Source: Actinomycetota bacterium (GTDB taxonomy: Bacteria; Actinomycetota; Thermoleophilia; RBG-16-64-13). Taken from it: DNA of 39,467 nucleotides. Under the pieces are notes generated by a model. The model was not told where the DNA came from, searched no databases, and saw only the letters and a list, made by a program, of their open reading frames with translations. The translations under genes and the position numbers were made by a program. Shown in pieces: positions 16,785 through 25,029 of the stretch (position 1 is its first letter; every line of letters starts with the position of its first letter). The stretch covers positions 1-39,467 of the forward strand of contig JAMDEO010000061.1 of the NCBI GenBank assembly GCA_023483915.1. The letters are read 5' to 3'.

Positions 16785-16793
16785 TGGTATAGT
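16785..16793 (+). promoter_or_regulatory. Extended -10 promoter for the FadR-type regulator gene
   Basis: TGGTATAGT matches an extended -10 element (TGn followed by TATAGT at 16788-16793), 46 nt before the ATG. No good -35 is present, which is common for extended -10 promoters. It lies within 30 nt of the divergent LVIVD-gene promoter, so one operator could control both directions. Confidence 0.45.
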
Positions 16794-16839
16794 GGTAGTC
16801 CAGAAGTCCAAGCGGAGAAGTACGCGGGAGTGCAGACCC

Positions 16840-17577
16840 ATGGTAGAGGCCGGTCGAGACGAATCACGCATATCCCTCGTGCCGGAGACTGCCAGCGATA
16901 GCGCTGTGCGTTTCCTGCGTGCCATGATCTTCTCCGGCGAGCTTGGGCCCGGCGACAAGCTCCCCCCGGAGAGGGATCTCGGGGCGCGCCTGGGCATATC
17001 CCGCATGACTCTGCGGCTTGCGTTGAAGGCGCTGGAGAGCACCGGTTACATCATTACGACCCGCGGTTCTCGCGGCGGCTCCCGCGTCACAGACTCGGCC
17101 ACGCTGGTAGAGTGCTGGAACCAGTGGATGAGGGTGCATGCCGGGGAACTCGAGGACATCTTTGAATTCCGCATGACGGTAGAGTCGCGGCTCGCTGCCC
17201 TTGCGTCCGAGCGAAGAAGCGACGAGGACCTGGAGGCAATGGAGCGCGCCATCCAGCGCGAGCGCGACAGCCGCGACTGGTCATCGCTCTTTCGTACCGA
17301 CATGGATATCCACAAGAGCATCGCCCGCGCTGCCTGGAGCCCGCACTTGGAGCAGGCGATGCTTGCGGCCAGGAGTGAGCTGTTCGCCCCGGTCGATCTG
17401 GCGCAACTGGAACAGAGGGAACTCCAGGTCCATGACACCCATGCCCGAATCCTTGATGCCATCCGTGCGCAAGACCCGGTTGAAGCAGCCGAGCATATGC
17501 GCGGCCACATCGAGCTCATACGGGATCTGACCTACAGGGCGCTCGAGAACGCCGGTATCAAGCCCCCAGCTTTGTGA
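16840..17577 (+). CDS. FadR-subfamily GntR transcriptional regulator (FCD domain)
   Basis: 245 residues. The N-terminal winged helix-turn-helix spans about 20-85, with the GntR signature PGDKLPPERDLGARLGISRMTLRLALKALESTGYI. It is followed by an all-helical FCD ligand-binding domain. FCD metal/ligand positions are present as DMDIHKS, HDTHARILDAI and HMRGHI. Such dimers usually repress catabolic genes and are released by an acid or acyl-CoA. The ATG chosen has GGGAG about 12 nt upstream; longer readings extend into the promoter. It is divergent from the LVIVD gene, and its 3' end overlaps the convergent EthD gene by 20 nt. Likely targets by position and shared sites are the LVIVD gene and the acyl-CoA synthetase/ior operon. 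Confidence 0.88.
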   Translation: MVEAGRDESRISLVPETASDSAVRFLRAMIFSGELGPGDKLPPERDLGARLGISRMTLRLALKALESTGYIITTRGSRGGSRVTDSATLVECWNQWMRVHAGELEDIFEFRMTVESRLAALASERRSDEDLEAMERAIQRERDSRDWSSLFRTDMDIHKSIARAAWSPHLEQAMLAARSELFAPVDLAQLEQRELQVHDTHARILDAIRAQDPVEAAEHMRGHIELIRDLTYRALENAGIKPPAL

Positions 17578-18424
17578 GCCTTTCTTCCCACCCGGGAACG
17601 TTCCATCCGAAGTAGCCTTGCCGGTCTACGGCTGCTTCGAGGCTGTTTTGATCGAGTACGGCGGCCCGCGGGCTGATATGTCCGGGCGTGACGAAGTCGT
17701 AGATGATCCGCTCGGTCGTGACCATGGAGAACGTATCCGCGTCGTCCACAAAACCAGCGTAGCTGGCCCGAAGCGGCTGGTAGAGCGAGGGATCACGCCG
17801 GAGCTTGGCGGCGTCATCGACACTTCGGAACCAGATCTCCTCTACGCCCGCATAGTGGCCCACGTTACCGAACTCAAACAGGGTGCCCGTGAAGACGGCG
17901 GGATCCATGGGAACGTGCATGTCGATAACGTGCTTGCGGATGAGTCCCGCGGGAACTATCTCGAGCATCTTGCGGCCGTGCTCGTACCATCTGGCGTTGA
18001 ACTCATCATGCGACAGCTCGGGCCTTTTTCGCAGCCAATGGACCAGCTTGACACCCCCGCCGTAGAAGCCGGGCTCCTCATATAGAGTCTCCCAAGTGAG
18101 CAACTCCACCGCGAACGCATCATCGCCGAACTTGTGTGGTTGCATCCGGTTGGGGTAGTCGGCTTCATTGAAGGGGATACCGATGGCCTCGTAATCGTCG
18201 ACCCAGTGGTCGGCCATGTTGTCCCAGGCCATCTCGGAGAGCGGGTAGATGAGCATGTCGTTTTCGACGCCGCTGATGGAGTAGTGCTGGACATAGCGGC
18301 GGAAGCTATCCATAACCGAAGGCGTGAGGAGCATCAACGAGACGTGTATGATGCCCCACTCGTAGAAATATCTTTCCTGGCTGACCTCCGGCTTGCGCCG
18401 CGCAGCAAGCATGAATTTGAGCAA
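17558..18424 (-). CDS. EthD-domain protein (two EthD-like modules)
   Basis: 288 residues. Two ferredoxin-like EthD modules can be seen: one opening MLKFMLAARRKPEVSQERYFYEWG and a second opening KLVHWLRKRPELSHDEFNARWYEHG. Both have the aromatic-rich motif typical of the dimeric alpha/beta-barrel superfamily. EthD-like proteins serve in ring-cleavage, cyclase or ether-degradation pathways, often with unproven chemistry. The reading starts at TTG, which directly follows AGGAGGAATC; the next ATG four codons on would be too far from this ribosome-binding site. Last gene of the SDR-DUF3237-C_GCAxxG-EthD set; its 3' end overlaps the GntR gene tail to tail. Confidence 0.78.
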   Translation of the reverse strand: MLKFMLAARRKPEVSQERYFYEWGIIHVSLMLLTPSVMDSFRRYVQHYSISGVENDMLIYPLSEMAWDNMADHWVDDYEAIGIPFNEADYPNRMQPHKFGDDAFAVELLTWETLYEEPGFYGGGVKLVHWLRKRPELSHDEFNARWYEHGRKMLEIVPAGLIRKHVIDMHVPMDPAVFTGTLFEFGNVGHYAGVEEIWFRSVDDAAKLRRDPSLYQPLRASYAGFVDDADTFSMVTTERIIYDFVTPGHISPRAAVLDQNSLEAAVDRQGYFGWNVPGWEERLTKLGA

Positions 18425-18459
18425 GATTCCTCCTTTGCCAGATGTCGGCCGAGTTGTAC

Positions 18460-18945
18460 TCAGCCGCCCAACTGCAGCGCGACCAAGCGCATAGTCTGCT
18501 CTGCCGCGAATCGGATGTAGTTGTTAGTGCATTTCTCGGGACCACCCCCTGAGAAGAAGGTATCGCGGTCCTGCTGCGACCTTAGATTCGAGAACCCACT
18601 CAGATCCGAGCACATGATCGATCCAAAGTTATCCAACCACGCGTCGTAGTATGTCTGGGCAGGGCTTTCGATTGTCTCGGCGATACACCCCTCGGGCGTC
18701 TCTCGCTCGCCGACAAAGATTCCCATCGCGATCAACCCGGCGGCAAAGGCACCACACGGCCCTCCGCTCCCGCCAATTCCCCCGCCAAAGCCGGCAGCCG
18801 CAAACCGTGCCGCGGGGTCTTCGAGTGGGAGAGTGTTGGCGAGTATCTTCAGGGTGACCTCTGCGCAACTGCAGTGCGGGCCGACATCGATCGCAGCCAA
18901 GGCACTTTGAAGAGCTTCATCGAACCGAAAATCCCTGCCGGTCAC
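18460..18945 (-). CDS. C_GCAxxG_C_C-type Cys-rich (putative redox) protein
   Basis: 161 residues. The glycine-rich core GFGGGIGGSGGPCGAFAAG (53-70) and spaced Cys residues (C25, C27, C64, C87, C112, C138) match the C_GCAxxG_C_C protein family. This family is predicted to be redox-active or Fe-S/metal binding and is frequent in anaerobes. No signal peptide. Translation starts at GTG, with GGGAG six bases upstream. It lies between EthD and DUF3237 genes on the same strand, suggesting a role as an electron carrier or thiol partner for the neighbouring oxidoreductase; that is inference. Confidence 0.78.
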   Translation of the reverse strand: MTGRDFRFDEALQSALAAIDVGPHCSCAEVTLKILANTLPLEDPAARFAAAGFGGGIGGSGGPCGAFAAGLIAMGIFVGERETPEGCIAETIESPAQTYYDAWLDNFGSIMCSDLSGFSNLRSQQDRDTFFSGGGPEKCTNNYIRFAAEQTMRLVALQLGG

Positions 18946-19007
18946 CGGATCTCCCTTTGCTCACGATGGCAACATGCAGCAGCAGCCGTGGTGGCGTAAG
19001 GTGGGCG

Positions 19008-19481
19008 CTACAGAACCTGGTACACGTCGTAGGTGACACCCATCGCCGCTTGCTTGCCCACACTGACGGCCAGCGTATTGTTCAGCCAGCTGTAGGGACT
19101 GCAAAGAGCCGTCTCGAACATAGGCTGGCCCCGTAGGTAGTACGCCGAAGGATCGGCATCCTCGCCCCGGCCAAGCTTCTCCCAGATCTCAGGAGGCATG
19201 TTGATGATACCGCGGTAGCTCACAAAGATGATGTGACCATCGTGCGTCCGATAGGTGTCGCGCACGTCTCCCTCGGCCACCCCATCCGGTCTCACGATGA
19301 ACCAATCACCGGTGCCTTGAAGGATTTCGCCCTTGACTCTGGGCCCCTCAAACCATCCGCCCTTGACTTTGACGATAGTTCTCTTCCCCCGGAAGGTCTC
19401 TCCGACTTCGTAGAGGCCTTCTACGTCTATATGGGCCCGATAGAGGAACTCGGTCTTCAGCTCCATCCTGGGAAGATCCAT
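19008..19481 (-). CDS. DUF3237 family protein
   Basis: 157 residues. It matches the DUF3237 (UPF0311) fold: an opening LKTEFLYRAHIDV, a middle VKGGWFEGPRVKGEILQGTGDWFIVRPDG and the tail LAVSVGKQAAMGVTYDVYQV. These are small beta-barrel proteins of unknown function that repeatedly occur in catabolic clusters for aromatic and other secondary metabolites. The ATG has GAGAGGGAG a few bases upstream and follows the SDR stop codon by 13 nt, so the genes are co-transcribed. Confidence 0.85.
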   Translation of the reverse strand: MDLPRMELKTEFLYRAHIDVEGLYEVGETFRGKRTIVKVKGGWFEGPRVKGEILQGTGDWFIVRPDGVAEGDVRDTYRTHDGHIIFVSYRGIINMPPEIWEKLGRGEDADPSAYYLRGQPMFETALCSPYSWLNNTLAVSVGKQAAMGVTYDVYQVL

Positions 19482-19494
19482 CTTCTTCTCCCTC

Positions 19495-20265
19495 TCAGAA
19501 GGCGGTCGCGCCGCCGTCGATTCTGAAATCGGCCCCGGTCACCCAACTAGACTCGTCCGATGCCAGATACACCGCGAGATATCCGACATCTTCCGGTTGA
19601 CCCAGGCGTTTCAGCATAAAACCGTTCATGACCAATTCCTTGAAGCCGGGCTCGTGGTCGAGCCGCTCCTTGGTATGTTTTGTCACGATCAGCGCGGGCG
19701 AGATGGTATTGGCGCGGATATTGTTCGGTCCCCCATCCGATGCCAATTGCTTGGTCATTGCGAATACGCCCCCTTTGGTCGCGCAGTGGGCCACTGCTCC
19801 TGCGCCGGGAAGAGCAACGTGCGCATTGGCCGAAGCAAAGTTGATGATCGAGCCGCCGCCTCGGGCTATCAGATGGGGCCAGACCGCCTTGCATGACAGA
19901 AAGACCAAGTCGAGCTCCCCTTGGAGCGTGCGGCGCCACTGCGTCTGGTAGTCCATTTTGTCGATGGGGGCAAACTCCACGAAAGCTGCTGCGGTAACCA
20001 GGATGTCGATGCCGCCGAAGCGCTCGGCGGCGAAGGTCATCAGCCTCTCGTGGGCGGCGGGTTCGGTCAGATCGGCGATGTAGCTTTCGTATGCAAGCCG
20101 TTCACCTTTAGCTATGGCAAGAGTCTCCTCGGCGCTGCCCTCATCCACGTCGCAGCCGACGACGCCGGCGCCTTCCCGCGCGAAGGCCAAGGCACAACCC
20201 TGGCCGATCCCCACACCTCCCGCTCCGGTGACGACCGCGATTTTGCCTTTTAGCCGATTACCCAT
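19495..20265 (-). CDS. SDR-family oxidoreductase with His at the catalytic Tyr position
   Basis: 256 residues, classical short-chain dehydrogenase length. The Rossmann motif TGAGGVGIGQG is near 13-23, with D39 suited to NAD. The structural NAG-like motif is TAAAF, the Ser is S145 in INFASANA, and the C-terminal DFRIDGGATAF is present. The YxxxK motif reads HCATK: the Tyr that donates the proton is His160 (codon CAC), while Lys164 is kept. Either the enzyme works differently or it has lost classical activity. The ATG with GGGAG nine bases upstream is chosen over a longer reading into the divergent promoter. First gene of the four-gene set. Confidence 0.85.
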   Translation of the reverse strand: MGNRLKGKIAVVTGAGGVGIGQGCALAFAREGAGVVGCDVDEGSAEETLAIAKGERLAYESYIADLTEPAAHERLMTFAAERFGGIDILVTAAAFVEFAPIDKMDYQTQWRRTLQGELDLVFLSCKAVWPHLIARGGGSIINFASANAHVALPGAGAVAHCATKGGVFAMTKQLASDGGPNNIRANTISPALIVTKHTKERLDHEPGFKELVMNGFMLKRLGQPEDVGYLAVYLASDESSWVTGADFRIDGGATAF

Positions 20266-20292
20266 CGAACCACGCTCCCTTAGTAATTGCTT

Positions 20293-20338
20293 GGTCAATC
20301 GGTCAATCCATTGTACGCTACACGATACTAACAGCCTA
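20293..20338 (-). promoter_or_regulatory. Divergent promoter region with tandem 8-bp repeat
   Basis: On the minus strand TACAAT (20310-20315) is a good -10, with a weak TAGGCT -35 at 17-nt spacing. Two perfect head-to-tail copies of GGTCAATC (20293-20300, 20301-20308) lie at and just past the expected start site, between the divergent SDR and SnoaL-like genes. They could be regulator half-sites. The plus-strand promoter is not clear. Confidence 0.4.
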
Positions 20339-20365
20339 GATAGCGCTGCGAGCAAGGAGTACGTA

Positions 20366-20752
20366 ATGCGCACCGAGCAAGAGCAAGAGAACCTCGAGGC
20401 TGTGCTCGATTTCTACCACACTGTGATAAATGGCCAGCAGTACGAGCGAGCGATGGAGTTTCTCGACGACAACTACATACAACATAAGCCTGAGGTGGAA
20501 ACGGGTCTGCAAGGCGTCCTCGACTTCGTGCGCCACGTGTATGAGGTCTCACCAACACATGAAGCCATCATTGTGCGGTCCTTCGTGGATGGCGACTTTG
20601 TGATCCTCCACGTCCACATCAAGAATGGAGCGGAAGCAAAGGACATCGCCGTCATGGACATCTTCCGCGTGCAGGATGGCAAGCTCATGGAGCACTGGGA
20701 TGTGGCGCAGCCAGTCCCGGCAGATTTCAAGCACGCGAACGGAATGTTTTAG
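20366..20752 (+). CDS. SnoaL-like / NTF2-fold protein
   Basis: 128 residues of the cone-shaped NTF2-like fold, closest to the predicted SnoaL-like aldol-condensation group (COG4922). Visible parts are the first helix NLEAVLDFYHTVINGQQYERAMEFLDDNYIQHKP, the strands HEAIIVRSFVDGDFVILHVHIK, and the ending DIFRVQDGKLMEHWDVAQPVP with its conserved E-H-W. Such proteins act as isomerases, cyclases or dehydratases, or as binding partners. The ATG follows AAGGAG at six bases, which fixes the start well inside a longer open frame. It is transcribed away from the SDR/DUF3237/EthD set and probably belongs to the same pathway. Confidence 0.85.
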   Translation: MRTEQEQENLEAVLDFYHTVINGQQYERAMEFLDDNYIQHKPEVETGLQGVLDFVRHVYEVSPTHEAIIVRSFVDGDFVILHVHIKNGAEAKDIAVMDIFRVQDGKLMEHWDVAQPVPADFKHANGMF

Positions 20753-20799
20753 CCGCCTTCTTGAATCGCGGGGGTGGGCAGTAATGGCTGGGCGGACGG

Positions 20800-20839
20800 T
20801 CGGGGGGCGGCCCGCGGATCTCCGCGGGCCGCCCCCCGA
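20800..20839. terminator. Perfect 19-bp hairpin between convergent genes
   Basis: Arms 20800-20818 and 20821-20839 are exact complements with only a 2-nt spacer, nearly all G/C. It lies between the SnoaL-like gene (plus) and livK (minus), whose 3' ends face each other, so it can serve both directions. No strong U-run follows on either strand. Confidence 0.75.
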
Positions 20840-20883
20840 ACTCGTTTCAGGCGCGCCGTTCTACAACAGCGTCTGCCCTGCCG

Positions 20884-22188
20884 TTAGTTGAGTTCCCGTA
20901 CGAACTTGAAGCCTTGCCCATCGGTGTACTGCCATTGCATGAACCCACCGTGAGCTCCGACGTGGTCGGTGTGGGAGTAGACCGAATGGCCGTTGGCCCC
21001 CCAGAAGTCGACCTTCTCCATCGCAGCGGCGTAACCGGCGGCGTCCTGCGTGGCGGCGCTTTCGATCGCCAGCTTGGCAAGATGGATGGTCTCGTAGGAG
21101 AAGCCCAGGAAGAGGCTGGCAAAGGGCTCTTTCGGGTTATCGGTTTGCCAACGTTTGATGAACGCGATCAGATCCTGCTTGGCCGGGTACGTGTCTGGAA
21201 TCTGATCCGGGTTGACGATTGCAGGGCCGATGGCATAGTTGCCGGCGACGTTTTTCGGATCGTTGCCGGCTTCGGCAAGCATGACAAGCGGATGGGAGCC
21301 CGCGCCACTGCCATAGATGGGCTGAGTGATACCCAGGCTCTTGAGAGTCTTGATGATGACGTTCACGTGGACCGGGTTGCTCGCCAGGATGATAGCGTCG
21401 GGTTTGACCTCTTTCGCCTTGGCAGCGATCTTGTTCGCAATCGGGGTGAGGTCGGTCTCGCCCAAGCCCCAGCTATCGGTCATCTTGGTCCACTGAATAC
21501 TCTGCTTCGGTAGCAGGTCATCAAGCAGGGTAAGGCCTTCCTGGTGGATCGGCAGTTGGTCGGCCACGCCAAGGACGTTCTTCCTACCGTCGGCCACCAT
21601 TTCTTTGACCCAGGCATCGGCCTCGCCGTCGGGCCCGGTGATCGACTCGAAGGAGTATTTGTACTTGGTCTGATCTTCGGCGAGCTCGGCTAGGGTCGGA
21701 GGACCAAAGGCGATGTGGAATACGCCGGCCTGCTCGGTTACCGCACGTGCGGGTGCGGTGGTGAACTGTGGGAACGGGCCGATGATGACATCAACCTTCT
21801 TGTCGATGAGACTCTGGATGGCGGCTACGGCAGTGTCGACCTTGGACTGATCGTCGACGTAGGTCACTTCGATCTGACGGCCTGCAATGCCTCCATTGGC
21901 ATTCAGGTACTTGATCTCAGTGTCGAAGCCCTCCTTGATCTGAACGCATGGGGCCGCGCTGTCGCCCGTAAGAGACAGGGCGATACCGATCTTGATGGGC
22001 GTAGTGTTTGCAACAGACGTCGTGGTTTCGGCCGGTGCTGTCGTCTCAGTGCCCGCACTCGTTGTCGTGGTGGCCGGAGCGACCGTCGTAGTGGTTGTCG
22101 TTTCCTCGGTTCCGCCGCAAGCAACGGCAAGTAACCCGAGGGCGAGCACTAGAACCAGCCCGAGAGCTATCCAGTACCCTCTCTTCAT
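20884..22188 (-). CDS. livK: Branched-chain amino acid-type ABC substrate-binding lipoprotein LivK
   Basis: 434 residues. The signal peptide MKRGYWIALGLVLVLALGLL ends in lipobox LAVAC, with C24 as lipidated residue. A Thr-rich low-complexity linker (about 28-60) tethers the periplasmic-binding-protein type I domain to the membrane. That domain begins TPIKIGIALSLTGDSA and contains NANGGIAGRQIEVTYVDDQS, both diagnostic for LivK-like proteins. The ATG is preceded by AAGGAGGAGGT, an ideal ribosome-binding site. Third gene after livH and the fused permease/ATPase. The Cys in SLTGDSAAPCVQ near the ligand-binding loop suggests a substrate other than Leu/Ile/Val; aromatic acids or amides are possible. 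Confidence 0.92.
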   Translation of the reverse strand: MKRGYWIALGLVLVLALGLLAVACGGTEETTTTTTVAPATTTTSAGTETTAPAETTTSVANTTPIKIGIALSLTGDSAAPCVQIKEGFDTEIKYLNANGGIAGRQIEVTYVDDQSKVDTAVAAIQSLIDKKVDVIIGPFPQFTTAPARAVTEQAGVFHIAFGPPTLAELAEDQTKYKYSFESITGPDGEADAWVKEMVADGRKNVLGVADQLPIHQEGLTLLDDLLPKQSIQWTKMTDSWGLGETDLTPIANKIAAKAKEVKPDAIILASNPVHVNVIIKTLKSLGITQPIYGSGAGSHPLVMLAEAGNDPKNVAGNYAIGPAIVNPDQIPDTYPAKQDLIAFIKRWQTDNPKEPFASLFLGFSYETIHLAKLAIESAATQDAAGYAAAMEKVDFWGANGHSVYSHTDHVGAHGGFMQWQYTDGQGFKFVRELN

Positions 22189-22257
22189 AACTACCTCCTC
22201 CTTCTCAACTATTTTCTGGCCCCTGCGTAGCCTCTTGCCAAAACGACCGTACAAGCG

Positions 22258-25029
22258 CTACCCCTTGCCGTTTCCGAGGTAACTCGCGCGTACACGGTCA
22301 TCCTGCCGAAGTTGGGTTGCCGTGCCCGACAAGGTCACGTTGCCTGTCTGCAGCACGACGGCGCGATGCGCCAAAGAGAGAGCCATCTCGGCGTTCTGCT
22401 CCACCATGAGCATGGTTAAACCCTGCTCGTTGAGCTTCGCGAGCGCTTCGAAAATACGCTCGACTGCCAACGGGGCGAGGCCCATTGACGGCTCGTCCAG
22501 TAGCAGTAGCGTTGGGCGGCCGGTGAGTGCCCGCCCGATGGCAAGCATCTGCTGCTCTCCCCCGGAGAGAGAACCTGCCTGCTGTTTGCGCCGTTCGCCC
22601 AGGATGGGGAAGAGATCGTAGACATATGCAATGTCATCCGCCAGACCTGTGCGGTCGCGCCGTCCGGTTGCCCCGACGATCAGGTTGTCCTCCACCGTCA
22701 GGCTTGGGAAAAGCTGGCGTCCCTCAGGCACCTGACATATCCCCTTTGCCACGATCCTCTCCGGAGCAACGCGGGCGATGTTTTCCCCCTGATATAGGAT
22801 TCGGCCGTGATTGCTGCGCACGATCCCAGAAATAGTGTGCAGCAATGTGCTCTTGCCGGCGCCGTTGGCGCCAAGCACCGCAACCACCATGCCCTTGTGC
22901 ACAGTCAGGGACACTCCGTGAAGTGCCTCAATAGAGCCGTACGCAGTGACGAGATCCTCGATGACCAGCATGTCTTCAGGAATCGGGCAACTCTCTCCGT
23001 CGACCAGGTCCCTCGTTGCGCACAGGTCCCTGGCCCCTCGTTCTGCGCCCAGGTAGGCTGTGATTACTTTCTGATTCTTCTGCACCTCTTCCGGTGACCC
23101 CGAAGCGATGAGCTTCCCGTAGTCAAGGACGTTTACCGAGTCGGAGATATCCATAACCAGGTCGACGTCATGTTCCACCAAGAGCACGGTGATACCCGAC
23201 TCCCTGACAGTCGTGATGCGGGCCACCAGGTCTTCTCGCTCAAAGGCGTTCATCCCCGCTGCCGGCTCGTCCAAGAGGAGCAGCCGTGGCTCTGACGCAA
23301 GGGCGCGGGCGATCTCAACCAGACGCTGCTGCCCATAAGGAAGGCTAGATGCGGGAAGATTCGCAACATTCTGAAGTCCGAGCAGGGCCAATGCATCCAT
23401 GGCTCTCGCCCGAGAGCGCCTCTCTTCGCGTCTCTGCGACGGGAACCCCAGACCTCCAGACCAGAAGCCCGACCTCTCATGCCGGTGGCAACCGACCAAG
23501 ACGTTGTCGACCACACTCATGTTCACGAAGATGCGCAGGTTCTGGAAAGTCCGAGCCATTCCCAGGCGAGCTGCCGAAGCGGCACTGAACTTGGTCAGTT
23601 CGGTATCGCCGAACCAGATCCGTCCCCCCGCCATCTCCTGTAAACGGCTGACCGCATTGAATAGGGTTGTCTTGCCGGCGCCGTTCGGGCCGATAAGAGC
23701 AGTGATGCTGCCCTGACGGACATCGAAAGAGACCTCGCTCACGGCCTTCAAGCCGCCAAAATGGACGGACACATTCTCGATTCGCAGCAGTGGGCCGGAC
23801 GACGGCGACTCAGCGCGCATGTGTTCCAGCTCTTCCCGGAGAACACCAGTGCCCACAGATGGTGCCGCCGGTACTGAAACGGCGGCAACAACCCCAAGTG
23901 ACTCGGGCGTCGAGAGCGGGGCTGGTGGCCCGCAAACCGGTACGGCCCTACTGGTATCCGTTGCCTCCACGCAGGCCACGGCTTCCTGAAGAGTTTCCCC
24001 CTTGATGCGCTGCCATAGGCGCCTGCGCATGCGTGGCCTAAACCCGAGGATGCCCGCTGGTAAGAAAAGCAGGAGCAAGATCATGATCACGGAGTACAAC
24101 GTGCCGTTGTATTGCAGTAAGGTGCCCGAAAAGGCGTTGGTCAGCCAGGCCATGATCAGAGCCCCGATGACGCTCCCCCAGATGCTACGGTCCCCACCAA
24201 CCAGCATCATCACGATCGGGAGTACGGAGGCGGAGAAAGTGAAAGTCTGGGGCGAAACAGCCGTGAAAACAAACGCGAACAATCCCCCGGCAATACCGCA
24301 GAAGACGGCGTTGAACACAAACGCCAGCAACTTCCAGTTGGCGTTACGTACGCCAAGCGTAGAAGACGCGATCTCACTTACCGCCAAGCCGCGCAGAGCT
24401 CTGCCGACTCTGTACTTGAGCAACCGGGAGAGAAACAGAAGGATGAGGATCGCGACAATCCACACCATGTAGTACTTGCGGAGTTGGTCGTTGAAGTGGA
24501 ACCCGAAGATGCTGAGAGCCTTCACTGGGCCGAAGCCATTCGTGCCTCCAACCCACTGCACCTGGGAAACGATGGCAAGGAAGATCTGCCCCAACCCCAA
24601 CGTGGCCAGAGCAAGATAGAAGTACTTCAGCTTGAGCACCGGACGGCCCACGAGAAGGGCCACAAAACCGGCCGCCGCGGCTCCTGCGATCCAGGCCACG
24701 AACGTCGGGACGTTGTACTTGAGTACCAGCAGGCCGCAGGTGTAAGCGCCGATCCCATAGAAGGCCGAGTGTCCGAATGAGAGCTGCCCCGCCTGACCCA
24801 GGATGAGACCCACGCTCAGGGTGAGGATGGCGTACAGGCCGGCCTGGGTCATCACGTTGAGAGCGTAGTTACTGTCGGAGAGACCTCGATAGATCAGCGG
24901 CCAGACCAATAGCGCCAGAACCAGAGCAATCTTTGCGGCGGAAGCCCAGCCCCAGCCGGTACCTGACAGGCCCAGTCGCTCAATCCTGCTCGCGTTCGCC
25001 GCGGGCACGTTCTTCACTTCGGCCGCCAT
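22258..25029 (-). CDS. Fused Liv ABC transporter: LivM permease + LivG ATPase + LivF ATPase
   Basis: 923 residues in one uninterrupted frame. Residues 1-340 are a LivM permease with about nine membrane segments (GLILGQAGQLSFGHSAFYGI near 74-93). A Pro/Ala/Val-rich linker covers about 345-412. Residues 415-660 are LivG (Walker A GPNGAGKTT 447-455, signature YGQQRL, Walker B LLLLDEP, switch H620). A short linker to about 686 leads to LivF (Walker A GANGAGKST 720-728, LSGGEQQ 821-827, LLLLDEP 841-847). All ATPase motifs are intact in both halves. The start shares a base with the livH stop (TGATG). LivM-LivG fusions are known; a three-part chain that includes LivF is less usual. There are no separate livG or livF genes in this operon, which supports a working fusion. 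Confidence 0.93.
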   Translation of the reverse strand: MAAEVKNVPAANASRIERLGLSGTGWGWASAAKIALVLALLVWPLIYRGLSDSNYALNVMTQAGLYAILTLSVGLILGQAGQLSFGHSAFYGIGAYTCGLLVLKYNVPTFVAWIAGAAAAGFVALLVGRPVLKLKYFYLALATLGLGQIFLAIVSQVQWVGGTNGFGPVKALSIFGFHFNDQLRKYYMVWIVAILILLFLSRLLKYRVGRALRGLAVSEIASSTLGVRNANWKLLAFVFNAVFCGIAGGLFAFVFTAVSPQTFTFSASVLPIVMMLVGGDRSIWGSVIGALIMAWLTNAFSGTLLQYNGTLYSVIMILLLLFLPAGILGFRPRMRRRLWQRIKGETLQEAVACVEATDTSRAVPVCGPPAPLSTPESLGVVAAVSVPAAPSVGTGVLREELEHMRAESPSSGPLLRIENVSVHFGGLKAVSEVSFDVRQGSITALIGPNGAGKTTLFNAVSRLQEMAGGRIWFGDTELTKFSAASAARLGMARTFQNLRIFVNMSVVDNVLVGCHRHERSGFWSGGLGFPSQRREERRSRARAMDALALLGLQNVANLPASSLPYGQQRLVEIARALASEPRLLLLDEPAAGMNAFEREDLVARITTVRESGITVLLVEHDVDLVMDISDSVNVLDYGKLIASGSPEEVQKNQKVITAYLGAERGARDLCATRDLVDGESCPIPEDMLVIEDLVTAYGSIEALHGVSLTVHKGMVVAVLGANGAGKSTLLHTISGIVRSNHGRILYQGENIARVAPERIVAKGICQVPEGRQLFPSLTVEDNLIVGATGRRDRTGLADDIAYVYDLFPILGERRKQQAGSLSGGEQQMLAIGRALTGRPTLLLLDEPSMGLAPLAVERIFEALAKLNEQGLTMLMVEQNAEMALSLAHRAVVLQTGNVTLSGTATQLRQDDRVRASYLGNGKG

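Noticed and set aside
16778-16805. tRNA-like string (TAGTTGGTATAGTGG resembles a D-arm)
   Set aside because: No acceptor stem, anticodon arm or T-arm can be built around it. It is better explained as the extended -10 promoter of the GntR gene.
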